This document shows, in pieces, positions 47,444 through 58,533 of a stretch of DNA of 64,000 nt (within the stretch, counting starts at the first letter, position 1; each line of letters opens with the position of its first letter). The notes beneath the pieces are model-generated. The model was given only the letters and a program-made list of their open reading frames with translations, ran no database searches and had not been told where the DNA came from. The position numbers were made by a program, and so were the translations under genes. This DNA is from Theobroma cacao (taxonomy: Eukaryota; Streptophyta; Magnoliopsida; Malvales; Malvaceae). Location: positions 36,733,283 to 36,797,282 of the forward strand of contig NC_030858.1 in assembly GCF_000208745.1 (NCBI RefSeq), written 5' to 3'.

Positions 47444-49955
47444 CGTCTTGGAGCCTTAAAGGTTTCAGTACGGTTTATATGTTGCTTTAATATTTTATAT
47501 TTAGTAAAATTTAAACTTTCTTTTCAATAGAAAAGCTTTATTAGGTGTTCTGTTTCTGTAGATTTGATTTAGAACAGAATATATTTAAGATTTCATTGGT
47601 AAAATAATAATTCATCACGATTGTTGTTCTCAAGTTTTTTGTGGTTCTCAAGTTATTATGCATCTCTTTTAACTACAAGTTTTTCGGAGTTACGGTATTC
47701 CAATTGTTTAGCCTATGTGACTGGTTTTTATAATTTAAATAAGAGTTCTGCTCCAATCCAGGAAAAACAAGTTAGCTAGTATTTTTAGTGTTTTAAATTT
47801 CAGAAGCTGCAATACATCTACAGATGATGATATAGTCAGGCTTACGAGACAGATTACAAACTCTAACATATGAAGAACAATGGAAAAGTAGAATATGAAC
47901 TTTGGCAGACGCTCACGAAAAGACCATAGGTGATATTTGGGATGACGAAGGCAACACATTCTTTTAAAGAATGAAAACTAGCTACGACACTGCTGCGGTT
48001 AATGAAATGATTTGCATAGATAGATTAATTTACCCTAATATCTTAGGCTTGTAATTTTTAATTTATGTATTGAAAAATAAAACAAAAAAAATTTAAATCA
48101 TGATTAAAATATCATCTTAAAATAACAATTTGCTCTAAGGATTGTTTTATCTTACCTTTTCAAAATTCAAACCCATGCTTTATAAACAAAAAGCATGCAA
48201 TAATTGAGATTTTGGTCATGAAAAGCTTATGGTTTGAATAGCCGAAAAAGTATGCTATCTTTTTGTCAATAATAAATGTATGCATTCCTTTTTTGCATTT
48301 CATTTTTGAATAACTGCTTACTCCAAGTTTATGTAAACTAATTGATTTTGTATTATTTATATAATCATATACATGTTGCATGACACACCATTATAAAGCT
48401 CATCATTCAATCAAATATATAAATTTGTGTATATAATTTAAGGGGAAAAAGAAAAAGATGAAGTAATATTTAAATATCATAACCTTTAATATTTAATTAT
48501 TTCAATAGTTTGGTAAGGATTGGCTTAACCAATCTTCATAAATATATATAATTTATACATTATGTTCACAATTCAAAATTGCATTACTATTAAATATGAT
48601 GCTATTATTAATTAATTATATTTAATATAAAAATTAACTAATAAATTAAATAAATTTGTAAACAAACATAAATTAAATAAAAGTCACATATTGAGATATG
48701 ATTAACCTCATTAGAGAGGTGTTTTCAATTACACCTGGTTAATGATATCTTCAAGTTTGTTCAGCTGTGACCTGCCATGATTTAAGTGCTAGACAGAGTA
48801 AATATTGATATGTCTTGAATTGATATTCGTTATTCGAACTTGATTATAAATAATGAGATTTTTAATATTTATTTTAATTAATATATAATTTAATAATTAA
48901 TAAATTATTCATTAAATATATAATTTATCTAAATATAAAATTTATTTTAAATTTATTAATTTAATTTTAATTAATAAAATATAAAACTAATGAAATTCTT
49001 TTTTCATTATTTAATTCCAATCAAGTTGAATTATGTAACGGATGTCCACATCGTTTTTAACTAAGTTAATATGATTAATCGGATTTGAGTAGATATGAAT
49101 ATTAAATGTTTTAATCAAATTTAAATACGAATATCTCAAAATTAATTGACACCTTATTCATTTCCTTATTCATGAAAAAACCATGTGAATATAAGGACTG
49201 AGTGGATATTTTGACAAAAAAATTTTCCACTAAAATGTAAATATGTGATAGTACTACATCAGCATGTTAATCACACATCCTTGCCATGTCACTAAAATAT
49301 GTTATGTCAGTGCCACATCATCGTTGACATTATCCCCTTAATGACAAAATGGAATGCTGTTAGGAGGAGTAATTAAATTGGAGCAATTCTCAAAATTAAT
49401 AAATTAAATTACTTTGATTTTGAATATAGAAACTAAATTGAATAAAATACATGAATATAGAGTTTGGATGGGTATTTTGACCAATATTTTCCACCATCAC
49501 TTGTAGAGTTATTTGAGTATTAAAATGATAAATCACAACGCAACAATATCTTTTGGTTTTCACTAATTTGGGATCAAAATTAAGAATAAACATGAAAATG
49601 AACAAAATCAAGTAATATTTCTAAAACCAATTAACCACTTATTTATAATTAAAGTAAGCTCTAAATTTAAAAAACATTTCTATCCCATCACTTTTTTACC
49701 ATAACACTATAAAAATATCCATATTTGTCAGTTGTGTAAGATATCTAAAACCTAAACTTATGTGTATTTATCAAATGATAATAATTGAAATATTTTTTAT
49801 TATAATTATTAATAAAATTTATTCAATTTATAAATAAAAAAATTTAAATGCATTACCTTTCAAAAAAATTTAAATATATTAAATGATTTTATTAAAAAAT
49901 ATTTTTTTAGAGTCGGTTTATTTTGATGTAAAATATTTTAAAATAATATTTGTGA
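47444..49955. other. AT-rich intergenic region
   Basis: No coding frame of substance on either strand; long A/T-rich tracts around 48540-48990 and 49780-49945. No recognised repeat or RNA gene. Confidence 0.5.
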
Positions 49956-50366
49956 AGCCAATGCCTAACCTTCCTTGCTTCCCTCTCCATTTCTTTGCAT
50001 TTTAACATTATATAGGTTTGGATGCTTCAGTACTATTGAAGTAAGTGTGCATTTATGTTATGCCCTCTTTGATTTCGGTGCCCGCAACTGTCTCTTTGTT
50101 GGTTAGGATGTCTATGACCGTATGGAGAAAGAGATGGAAACCTTTAGCCACTTAGGGTCCTCTGATCACATGCTGGGTGATGATTCGCATCTGGTTAAGG
50201 AAGCTAAAGCCAGACAAGATTTAAGCCCATTTGAAACTGGTAGTGAGAGTGGCAGCAGCAAACATGGTACTTCCATGTCATGTTGAGTGTCAGCTGAAGG
50301 TGATTCAGAAAATGAGGACTACATCCCCACCAAATCTAAGAAAAACCAGAAGAAACGCAAGGATAC
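49956..50366 (+). pseudogene. Duplicated UFL1 fragment (end of intron 8 and part of exon 9)
   Basis: Aligns with 34751-35193 of the intact UFL1 gene: intron tail, acceptor GGTTAG, then DVYDRMEKEMETFSHLGSS and KARQDLSPFETGSESGS. About 40 bases of the original exon are replaced by a short unrelated stretch (near 50270-50290) that brings in a TGA stop. Homology resumes to KSKKNQKKRKDT and ends abruptly at 50366. No other UFL1 exon is nearby. Confidence 0.9.
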
Positions 50367-50624
50367 ACAAATAAAAATTGACCTGGAATCCAGACAAGTG
50401 GGGATGTTAACTTCCATATATTGCATTTCTTATTTTGAGCTTCCTTCCTGTAAAATATATTGGTAAAATATACTGTTTGCAAGAGTCAATACTAAAGCTT
50501 TTATTTTAATTTTTTTGATATTTCACTAAATCAACCATTGTATTTGATATTCATACATAGTTTAATTGATGGAATGATTATAGATATTTGATTAGTTTGA
50601 AAATTGGCATGCTAATCAGTAAAT

Positions 50625-50965
50625 TCAGTGGTGAACAAAACAAAGGGGGTGTTCAACAAATTTCACATATCCTGCCAGTTTGTTCATTATAAACTTGTTA
50701 TAACTTAGTAGTCGTGTCACTTTATGTTCAATTTCTGTCTTCATTTGCTGGGCAAATAGTGCTGACAGGCAACTTTCCATTCTCTTGATATTGTTATGAG
50801 ACAATGACAACAACATTTTTCTGTGTGCTTTTACTGCATAATCAATTTGAAAGGCACAGCTTGAGGCATTTCCTGTGTCACTATCCTAATACATACTTGG
50901 CCCTCGTCTTCATCAACCATATTCACTCTCATCCTTGTAACTTCTTGTCTTATTTCGTACCTTAA
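50625..50965 (-). pseudogene. Unidentified coding remnant, antisense, copy B
   Basis: Diverged duplicate of 45988-46300. In minus-strand reading, RYEIRQEVTRMRVNMVDEDE and GQVCIRIVTQEMPQAV precede a one-base loss; the other frame then continues LLSLSHNNIKRMESCLSALF. The upstream part is cleaner than in copy A, so together they outline the ancestral coding sequence. It sits between the UFL1 fragment and copy 2 of the malectin-like array. Confidence 0.45.
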
Positions 50966-51398
50966 ACGGAATCTAGTCCTAATAACTAGGAGCCATATCT
51001 CATGTCACAATCTTGACAGATGTGCTGTTAACTGATAGAAAGCCTGTTTGATAAGATCTCAAGATTTAGAATTCCAGAGTAGTTTCTGTGAAGTCAAAAG
51101 AGGGTTTCAAGGAACTTTCAGAAAGCTTTCGCCAGCATTTCTTGGTATGGGACGGGAATGCAAGTGTGAAGGCAATGCAATAGGTTGTTTTCATTACATT
51201 TTCAGAACAGTAGATTGTTCGGCTTTGATGAAACAGACAAAACAGAAGCCTCCTAATTTTCTTGCAATCATCAGAAGTGTAAGGTCCAATGTATCCTCGG
51301 GCGCTACTATGCAATCGGCTTGGCATTTATTTTCTTCACACCATCCCTTTTAAGCCAGCTCACTTCCCAATGGAAGGTACTAAGGGAGAGTTGGAATA

Positions 51399-54300
51399 AT
51401 GAAAAAGTTTTCCTGGTTTGCTACTTTCTGTCTTTCATTGAACGCAATTTTCTTTGCTCAAAAAGCCTTTTCTCAAGGTATGCTACTGATAACTTATCTA
51501 GAATCTTTTATCCTGTTGCTTTTTTACTTCAGGTCATAATTGGCTTAGAAAACTCCAGGTTACCTCAAATTCATTAGAACACAATGCAGATAGGGTGTAC
51601 AGCTCATGAACGAAACACCATCAACCAAAGGAAATGTCACCAAGATTACTCAGTTCAATTATTAATCAAACTTGTTATGCATAACAAAAGATGATAACTC
51701 AGTTAGCGCTAGGTATAGTTAGATGTAAATTGCACCAAACTTTCTTTTAAATTCATAATAGAGACGTGTCATACATATTGTGACACCAAGCATTACGGAA
51801 GTACCAGTCTCTTCTTAACTCTCCACTCCTTATACGGGATCTCAGATTCTGCTAAAACTATTTTTGCACTCTTTCCTTACAAACCTGCCAAGGGGGGAAT
51901 CCTTTTGCCAAAATATCCATGAAATTATCTGTCTCCTGCAATTTTTTCACCCTTTCGTATTCCTTTATGTACTGATACTAATTTGAAATGGTTAATCTCA
52001 TAAGTCATTTGAGCCATGAGATATGCCATTGCAAACAATGGCAATATATAAATGTAATCCTTCTTCCACACTGATGCATACTTTGAATGCCTGTGTAAGA
52101 TACATTGGACTGGGTGAGGATAGACTGTGGATCAGACTCAACCTATAAAGATGCAAACGGGGATACTTGGAAGGCAGATGACGATTTCATTAAAACAGGC
52201 AATAACAAACAAGTCCCCCAGTGCAGCTCTTCCAAAGTAGAGCAACTGAACACACTTCGTGTCTTCATGGAACAGAACAAGAATTGTTACACTTTGCCTA
52301 CACCTACATCAACCAGATATCTTGTTAGAGCTATGTTCTTGTATGGAAACTATGATGGCCTCTCCAAGCCACCAACCTTTGACCTTGAGTTCGATGGAAA
52401 CAAATGGGCTTCTGTTGTGACTACCATGACTAGTTTCACCTACCATGAAATGATTTATGCAACCAAGGGAGACAGCATTAGTATTTGTCTGGCTCGAACT
52501 CAAGATCAGCAGTTCCCCTTCATTTCCAGGTTGGAATCTTTGCCATTGCCTGCTGATATGTACCCCCAGATGAGAAGGGATATGGCCTGGTTCAATAGCT
52601 ATCGCTATAATTATGGAGCCAATGATCAGATTCTTGGGTAAGACACTACACTTGACATGGGAGAATAGAACAAATTTGGGATCTTAGACTTATATGTTTG
52701 ACTTGCAAACGCGTTTGAGATAGAAACTAACCTAATGACCTTAAAAGTCGAAATAATGTCTTGCATACTGTGTGCTATATATCAGGTACCCTGACGATGA
52801 ATACAACCGCATATGGGAGCCTATGATTCCATCTGGCCTGGAGCCAGTAACTGCAAATTTTACTTCTCTTGATCTTACATGTGTTAATGCCCCCCCTGAT
52901 TCTGCAATAATCACAGCAGTTCACGCTCCAAGTTCAACGGATACAATCGACTTGAGTTTCCCTTTTGGCAATGTGAGCCACCTTGACCATGTTGAAATGT
53001 ACTTCACTGAACCATTTCTGGCAACTAATGCAAGTAGATCATTCAATGTAACTGTAAACAATGTTTTCGTCGCGAATGCCACCAGCCCAGAATACCAGAA
53101 CTGTCTCAACGTAGGGACAAATTCCCTGTCTGTCGGTAATTTGGATGTTCAGCTATTACCAACTGATATTTCTACACTGCCTCCAATAATAAGCGCCATA
53201 GAAGTTTACACTGTTAGTGAACCTCTAGTCACTGCAACTACACCACAAGGCGACTGTAAGGCACATTTCCCCCTAAATTTTTCTCTTTCTCTATCTAATA
53301 TATATATTTTGAATTTAACTTGACCACTGTGTTTGTTAAAAAAGTGGATGGATTAGGAGAGTTCGTTGACACCTTTGAACAGCTGGAGGGATGGAGCGGG
53401 GAACCATGCCTTCCTAATAACAGCATCTGGCAATGGTTGAACTGCAGCAGTGATCAACCTCCAAGAGTAATTTCAATGTATATCTATTTCAGCTACTTGC
53501 ATATATATTTCACCCAGAGATTGAAGCATATTCCCTTTTAGACCACTCAGCTTGATGGTCCTGAGGACAACTCTCTCCTGGTATCTAGTTTACTGTTAAC
53601 ATGCCTAGCTAGAAAGTTGGCTGAAACCTAAATGCTGCACTTCCAGGCTGAAAACTTCTCTTACAAGTTACACCTAAGACCTAAATGTTGTACTTCAGTT
53701 TCAAATGTGATAGTTCCAGTAGCATGAGATAACTGTACTTCTAAACAAAAAACTTTACCATTTTGCAGATATCTCTCTGGATATGGTCTCCAAGGTTTTC
53801 TCCCAGATTTCAGCCATATGGATGCCCTTGAAATAATGTGAGTTATTTAACCATTCACCACTACACTGTAATGACACTGTCATATCTGATTGTTTTATGC
53901 TAATACGTTCAGCTGTTTTTGTTTCATTTCTTGTATCAGAGATCTACATAATAACAGACTTACTGGCCAAATTCCGGATTTTCTTGGAAAGCTGCCTAAC
54001 CTACGGCTACTGCTAGTATCATATAACCTGCTCAATACATGTGTAGTTAGTAAACAATGTAAAGTACTTCTATTATCATCTGAGTTCTCTCTACTAAATC
54101 ATTGTTCTTTCTCTTCTTTTATACTATTTCTCAGTGACCTCCGTGATAATGATTTCTATGGCAATGTTCCACAAACTATAACTGATAACAAGCAAATCAA
54201 ATACATGTAAGCAGGCTAATCATTGGCACTACTTTAAGTTCTACCTTTGCTATTTTTTAATCTTAACATTTTTCCTGTTTATGTCTGAGGCGAGCAGGAT

Positions 54301-54532
54301 AGATGGGAATGAGAATTTGGGTCAGGGAAAAAACGAAAAGGCAGAGAAGATTGGGTTGTCTCTTGGTTCAATACTAGTGCTGTGTCTTGTTATTTTCTTG
54401 GTTTTGAAATATGGAATAAGAAAAAAACCAACTCCAACTGGAAAAATAGAAACGATAAGAGATGAGAATGATCCTGCAGAGCGACTGACGTATAGATATG
54501 AATGGAGACTGTGGAGGTACTACATGAGATAA
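51399..54532 (+). CDS. Malectin-like/LRR membrane protein without kinase, copy 2 (intact)
   Basis: Eight exons join in phase to 553 aa: 51399-51477, 52100-52637, 52786-53255, 53345-53477, 53769-53837, 53940-54005, 54135-54206 and 54298-54532. Exon 1 is a signal peptide (MKKFSWFATFCLSLNAIFFA). A malectin-like (di-glucose-binding-type) ectodomain follows: WVRIDCGSDSTY, FLYGNYDGLSKPPTFDLEF, WFNSYRYNYG. Then the LRR cap WSGEPCLPNNSIWQWLNC and short LRRs (LSGYGLQGFLPDFS; LRDNDFYGNVPQTI). A membrane span lies at about 493-515 (LVLCLVIFLVLKYGI), and a 38-residue tail ends RLWRYYMR. No kinase. Relatives are plant malectin-LRR proteins (At3g19230/At1g25570 type), presumably cell-wall or ligand sensors or co-receptors. 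The exon 6 donor is GC, not GT; if this intron is retained the frame stays open. The tail differs completely from copies 1 and 3. Confidence 0.8.
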
Positions 54533-55264
54533 TAACTGAGTTAGCTACCTCATCAAATCACTACAATAATTAAGGATTTGATGGAGGAAGTCTGTAGTAT
54601 CTTCCTGTTCCTGGGATTGTAACAATTGTAATGGAAACAGAGTCCAAAGAGTGCTTAAGTGTTCAACATTTTTTCCACATTCCATGGCTTCACTAACACA
54701 TTTGATAAAGCAAGTGCTAAGACCCATGGCATTGAAGCTTGTACCCTTAACCAACAATATATAATCATGTTCTGGTTTGTTTAGCTTTATCTCTTTCTTG
54801 CCTCCTTCAACATTTTATAATCCTACTGACTGTGAACTCCAATATCTTGATAACTCTCATCATATGAGGTTTGGTAGACAAATATTTACATCATGACAGA
54901 TCAGTTTCTGAAAAAGACATAAATCTCCTGTTAATGCATCAAGCCTTGAATTATAGAAGATCTTTTCTTTTCTTAGACAACAATCTTGGAACTTACACAA
55001 AGTACAACAGAAGTGTGAATGCCAATGCAGGAAGTTGTTTTTACTACCTTTTTAAACCAACTTCTTGGCCAATACCATGACGAAGCTGACAATAACAGGA
55101 AGCCCAATCTGACATTGTCTTTGTGATCATCAAAACGTGTGAGGTCCACTACCCTGTTGCCTTCCTCGCTACTAATTTTCCTATTTAAGTGCATCGTATA
55201 GTCCTCAAAAAGACAGCTTATTAGTTAATCAGTATCTAATGACAGGTCCTGAGAAAGAGCTTCA
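54533..55264. other. Spacer between copies 2 and 3
   Basis: No gene. Around 55000-55170 it weakly resembles 51157-51300 upstream of copy 2, so it is the duplicated promoter region of copy 3. Confidence 0.5.
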
Positions 55265-57937
55265 ATGAGAAACTCCTTGTTTCTGATTTTCTTTGTTCTA
55301 AAAGGCCTATCTCAAGGTATGCTATTAAATTAATGCACTCGGCTCTTCTTTCCTTACCCCGGCCTTTCTGAGTCTGCATTATTGGGTTTGCACTCTCTGT
55401 CCTCACTCTTTAAAGAATCTATTTTATGGTTTCCTTTCTCTATATAGTCTGTACACTTTGAACTTTCTAATCTTATAGAGATTCATTTGCACATCTGATT
55501 TCATATTGCAAACAGTCTTAATTCATAACCATGTGTTGCAAAAAACAAAAAAAATCATCTGCTAAACATTTCAATTCTGATAGATACTTTGAATGGCTGC
55601 AACAGGTACATCAGAATGGGTGAGAACAGACTGTGGATCAGGGGCCAGCTACTCTGATGAAAGTGGGTTTTGGCAGGCAGATGAGGATTTTATCAGAACA
55701 GGTGAAAACTATGTCGTGTCACTAAACAGCCTTACCTTACTAATACAACAATTTACTACCCTACGCGCCTTCACTGAACAAAACAAGAATTGCTACTCTT
55801 TGCCTAACACAACATCCATCCGATATTTCATAAGAGCTACTTTCTTGTATGGTAACTATGATGGACTCTCCAATCCACCAACGTTTGACCTTGAGTTTAA
55901 TGGGAGCAAGTGGGCGACTGTTGTAACTGACACGTCTACAATTTCCTATTACGAAATGATTTATGTAGCCAAAGGGGATACCACCAGTATATGTTTGGCT
56001 CGAACTCATGATAAGCAGTTCCCCTTTATCACCCTCTTGAAATCCTGGCCAGTTCCTGATAAAATCTATGCCCAGATGACAACAGATAGAGCCTGGTTCA
56101 ATGGCTACAGATACAACTATGGAGCAGCACCCGAGGAATGGATTCTAGAGTAAGATCCCATAATTGCATAACGTGGGAGTGAACAGAGAAGAAAAGAAAA
56201 TTTTAATCCTTAAAATGACAGCACCAATGTATCTTATCTGTCAGGTACCCTGTTGATACCCACAACCGCGAATGGAAACCAATGACTCCGCCTGGCTCGG
56301 TGGCAATAACTGCAACTTTTGCCTCTCTTACTGCTACAACCGCTAATGATTCCCCAGTTTTAGCTATAATCCAAGCAGTTCAAGCTCTAAGTCCATCAGA
56401 CAGAATCGAATTGCCTTTCACATTTAGCAAAACGAACCACCTTAATCACGTGGAACTGTACTTCACTGAGTCTCTGGATACAACTGTAACTAGATCATTC
56501 AATAAACGTGAATAATGAGATTGCATACGCAATCAGCCCTTTGTATCAGAGGTGTGATGGCGTGTGGATAAATGTCACGTCTGTTGGTACTTCGGAATTG
56601 AACATTGAGCTAGTTTCAACCAACAATTCCGCACTGCCTCCGGTAATAAGCCCAATCGAAGTATACACAGCTAGCAATCCTCTCGTCGCAGTATATGCAT
56701 CAAAAGATGACTGTAAGTGGCATTTTCCACTCTTGATCTTCCACTCTCATATATATATACACACACTCGTCGGCTAAGTCGAAAGCTATGTTTGTTAAAC
56801 AGTGGATGGACTAGCAGTGTTGATAAACGCCTTCAAGCAGCTAGATGAATGGAGCGGGGAACCATGTCTTCCAAATGACACGGTCTGGCAATGGGTGAAC
56901 TGAGGTGGAGATAACCCTCCAGTTTTCAGCCAAATGGTTGCCCTGGAAACAACGTTCATTTTGTTCTGCAGATATCTCTCGGGATACGGTCTTGATGGTC
57001 CTCTCCCAGATTTTAGCCAAATGGTTGCCCTGGAAACAATGTAAAAGTTTCTTGGCCTTCTTAGAACATATTATATTCTTTACATTATATGCTTAATGCA
57101 TTGTACTGTTGTGCTTCCTTCTTGCTTCAGAGATCTGCGGAACAACAGCCTGGATGGTGCGATTCCAGATTTTCTGGGAAAGCTACCCAATCTAAGGCGA
57201 GTCAACGTATATGGACAAGTAACAACGTATATGGACAAGTAACATGACTCATTACTCTGTCACCTCGGTTCAATGATATATCTTTCTCTTTCTCAGTGAC
57301 CTCCGTGATAATCGTTTTACCGGCGATGTTCTGCAAAGTATAACTGGAAATAAACAACTAAAATACATGTAAACAAGGCCCATGATTTGACACTTGACTC
57401 AAATTCAGGCATGAAAAATCGCTGTAATCAAACCTTATTTTTTCACTTTTATTATTTCTTTGCAGGATTGGAAACAAGGGGATGAATCAATCCAGGGGTG
57501 AAAGATTGGCCTTGATAGTCGGGTTGGCTGTGGGTTTACCTATATTCATAGTATTTGTAATTTTCCTTGTTTATTTCTTAGTTCGAAAACAGAAAACACT
57601 CACTCAAGGACAAGTGACAGAAGTGGAGGTAGGCGGCGGACAGCCTCAGGAGGGGATGGTTTCCACCACTCTGAGCACAGAAGCATTGTTTAGGCCATCA
57701 TCACTGGCCATTGAACATACTTCGTCTATGTCAAATGGAGATGGTGTCGCAACCGATCCTGGTTCTTCACACATACATCACCTACCGCTGGAAAATGATG
57801 ATCCTGGATCAATGTCAACCGTGGAAGAAACATCTATGGATGCTAATGCGTGAAGCGTTTATTATCATACACCCTTCGTGCAAATGATTGATGAGGAAGA
57901 GCTTAATGACCTGCTTCGACAGCATCGTCAGAATTAA
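55265..57937 (+). pseudogene. Malectin-like/LRR membrane protein, copy 3 (three lesions)
   Basis: Exon 1 (55265-55316) encodes signal peptide MRNSLFLIFFVLKGLSQ, spliced to exon 2 (55606-56149; GTSEWVRTDCGSGASYSD). Exon 3 starts at 56245 with a frame break near 56502-56508: SFN is followed by a stop, while the frame offset by one gives NVNNEIAYAIS, matching a 2-base loss. Exon 4 has TGA where copy 2 has TGC, in WQWVNC (about 56901-56903). Exon 5 is partly duplicated (56921-56952 and 57011-57042). LRR exons follow, then a membrane/tail exon from 57467 (LIVGLAVGLPIFIVFVIFLV). A TGA at 57851-57853 replaces the GGA of copy 1; beyond it the same frame reads IDEEELNDLLRQHRQN to a stop at 57937. No kinase. 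Full-length product not expected. Confidence 0.8.
57203..57242. repeat. Exact tandem duplication, 2 x 20 bp
   Basis: CAACGTATATGGACAAGTAA occurs at 57203-57222 and again at 57223-57242, just after the GC donor of copy-3 exon 6. Copy 1 has a single similar version (41364-41383). Confidence 0.95.
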
Positions 57938-58533
57938 TTTTGCATATGTTTATGCATCACATGTACATATCACTTGATTCCAAGTTTTGAATGCAATCAA
58001 CTTGTCCGTCTTAGAGAAAACAAAGCAATAAAAGATCATCCTCAAAATTCCTAGCATTTCGCATTTTTCCTATTCATTTCCATTGTTTTAGGAAGCAACA
58101 TAGTTATTGAATTGCACATAAAATTACCTGTCACCGAATATACTTTCATGCTAGAAACATGGAAGTGCTTGAAGAACTGAATACAAATGGAGTAAACCCT
58201 GTAATAGTTAAAACCAATAATACTGATGATACTTTAAACAGAAAGGGGTTGAACCATTGAAGGCACTGGGATAGGAGGACTCTAAAAAAGTCCTCGAATC
58301 CTAGGGGCATGAATGACTGGCTAGAGTAGCATAGATGGTAATTATGGTACTAACAGTTATCGCGCATTAGATTTTTCATTGCTATGGAGGAGAAAACTGA
58401 AAAGCGACCTCATTGATAAAAGATTAATAGATGCTGAAATTGCTAAATCCGAAAAACACTAATGCTGCAAACTGATGTCCTAATGAATGAGTTACATGCT
58501 TAAGCTTTACATTTTAATTGACAAAAAAACTTG
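57938..58533. other. Spacer between copy 3 and the NOT2 gene
   Basis: 3' flank of copy 3 (58081-58281 shared with copy 1), then the presumed 3' UTR of the NOT2 gene on the opposite strand. The two transcription units converge here. No other gene. Confidence 0.6.

Noticed and set aside
51399..57937. Full receptor kinase interpretation of the malectin-like/LRR genes
   Set aside because: After the membrane span only short tails occur; no kinase motifs are present between 54.3-55.2 kb or after 57.5 kb.
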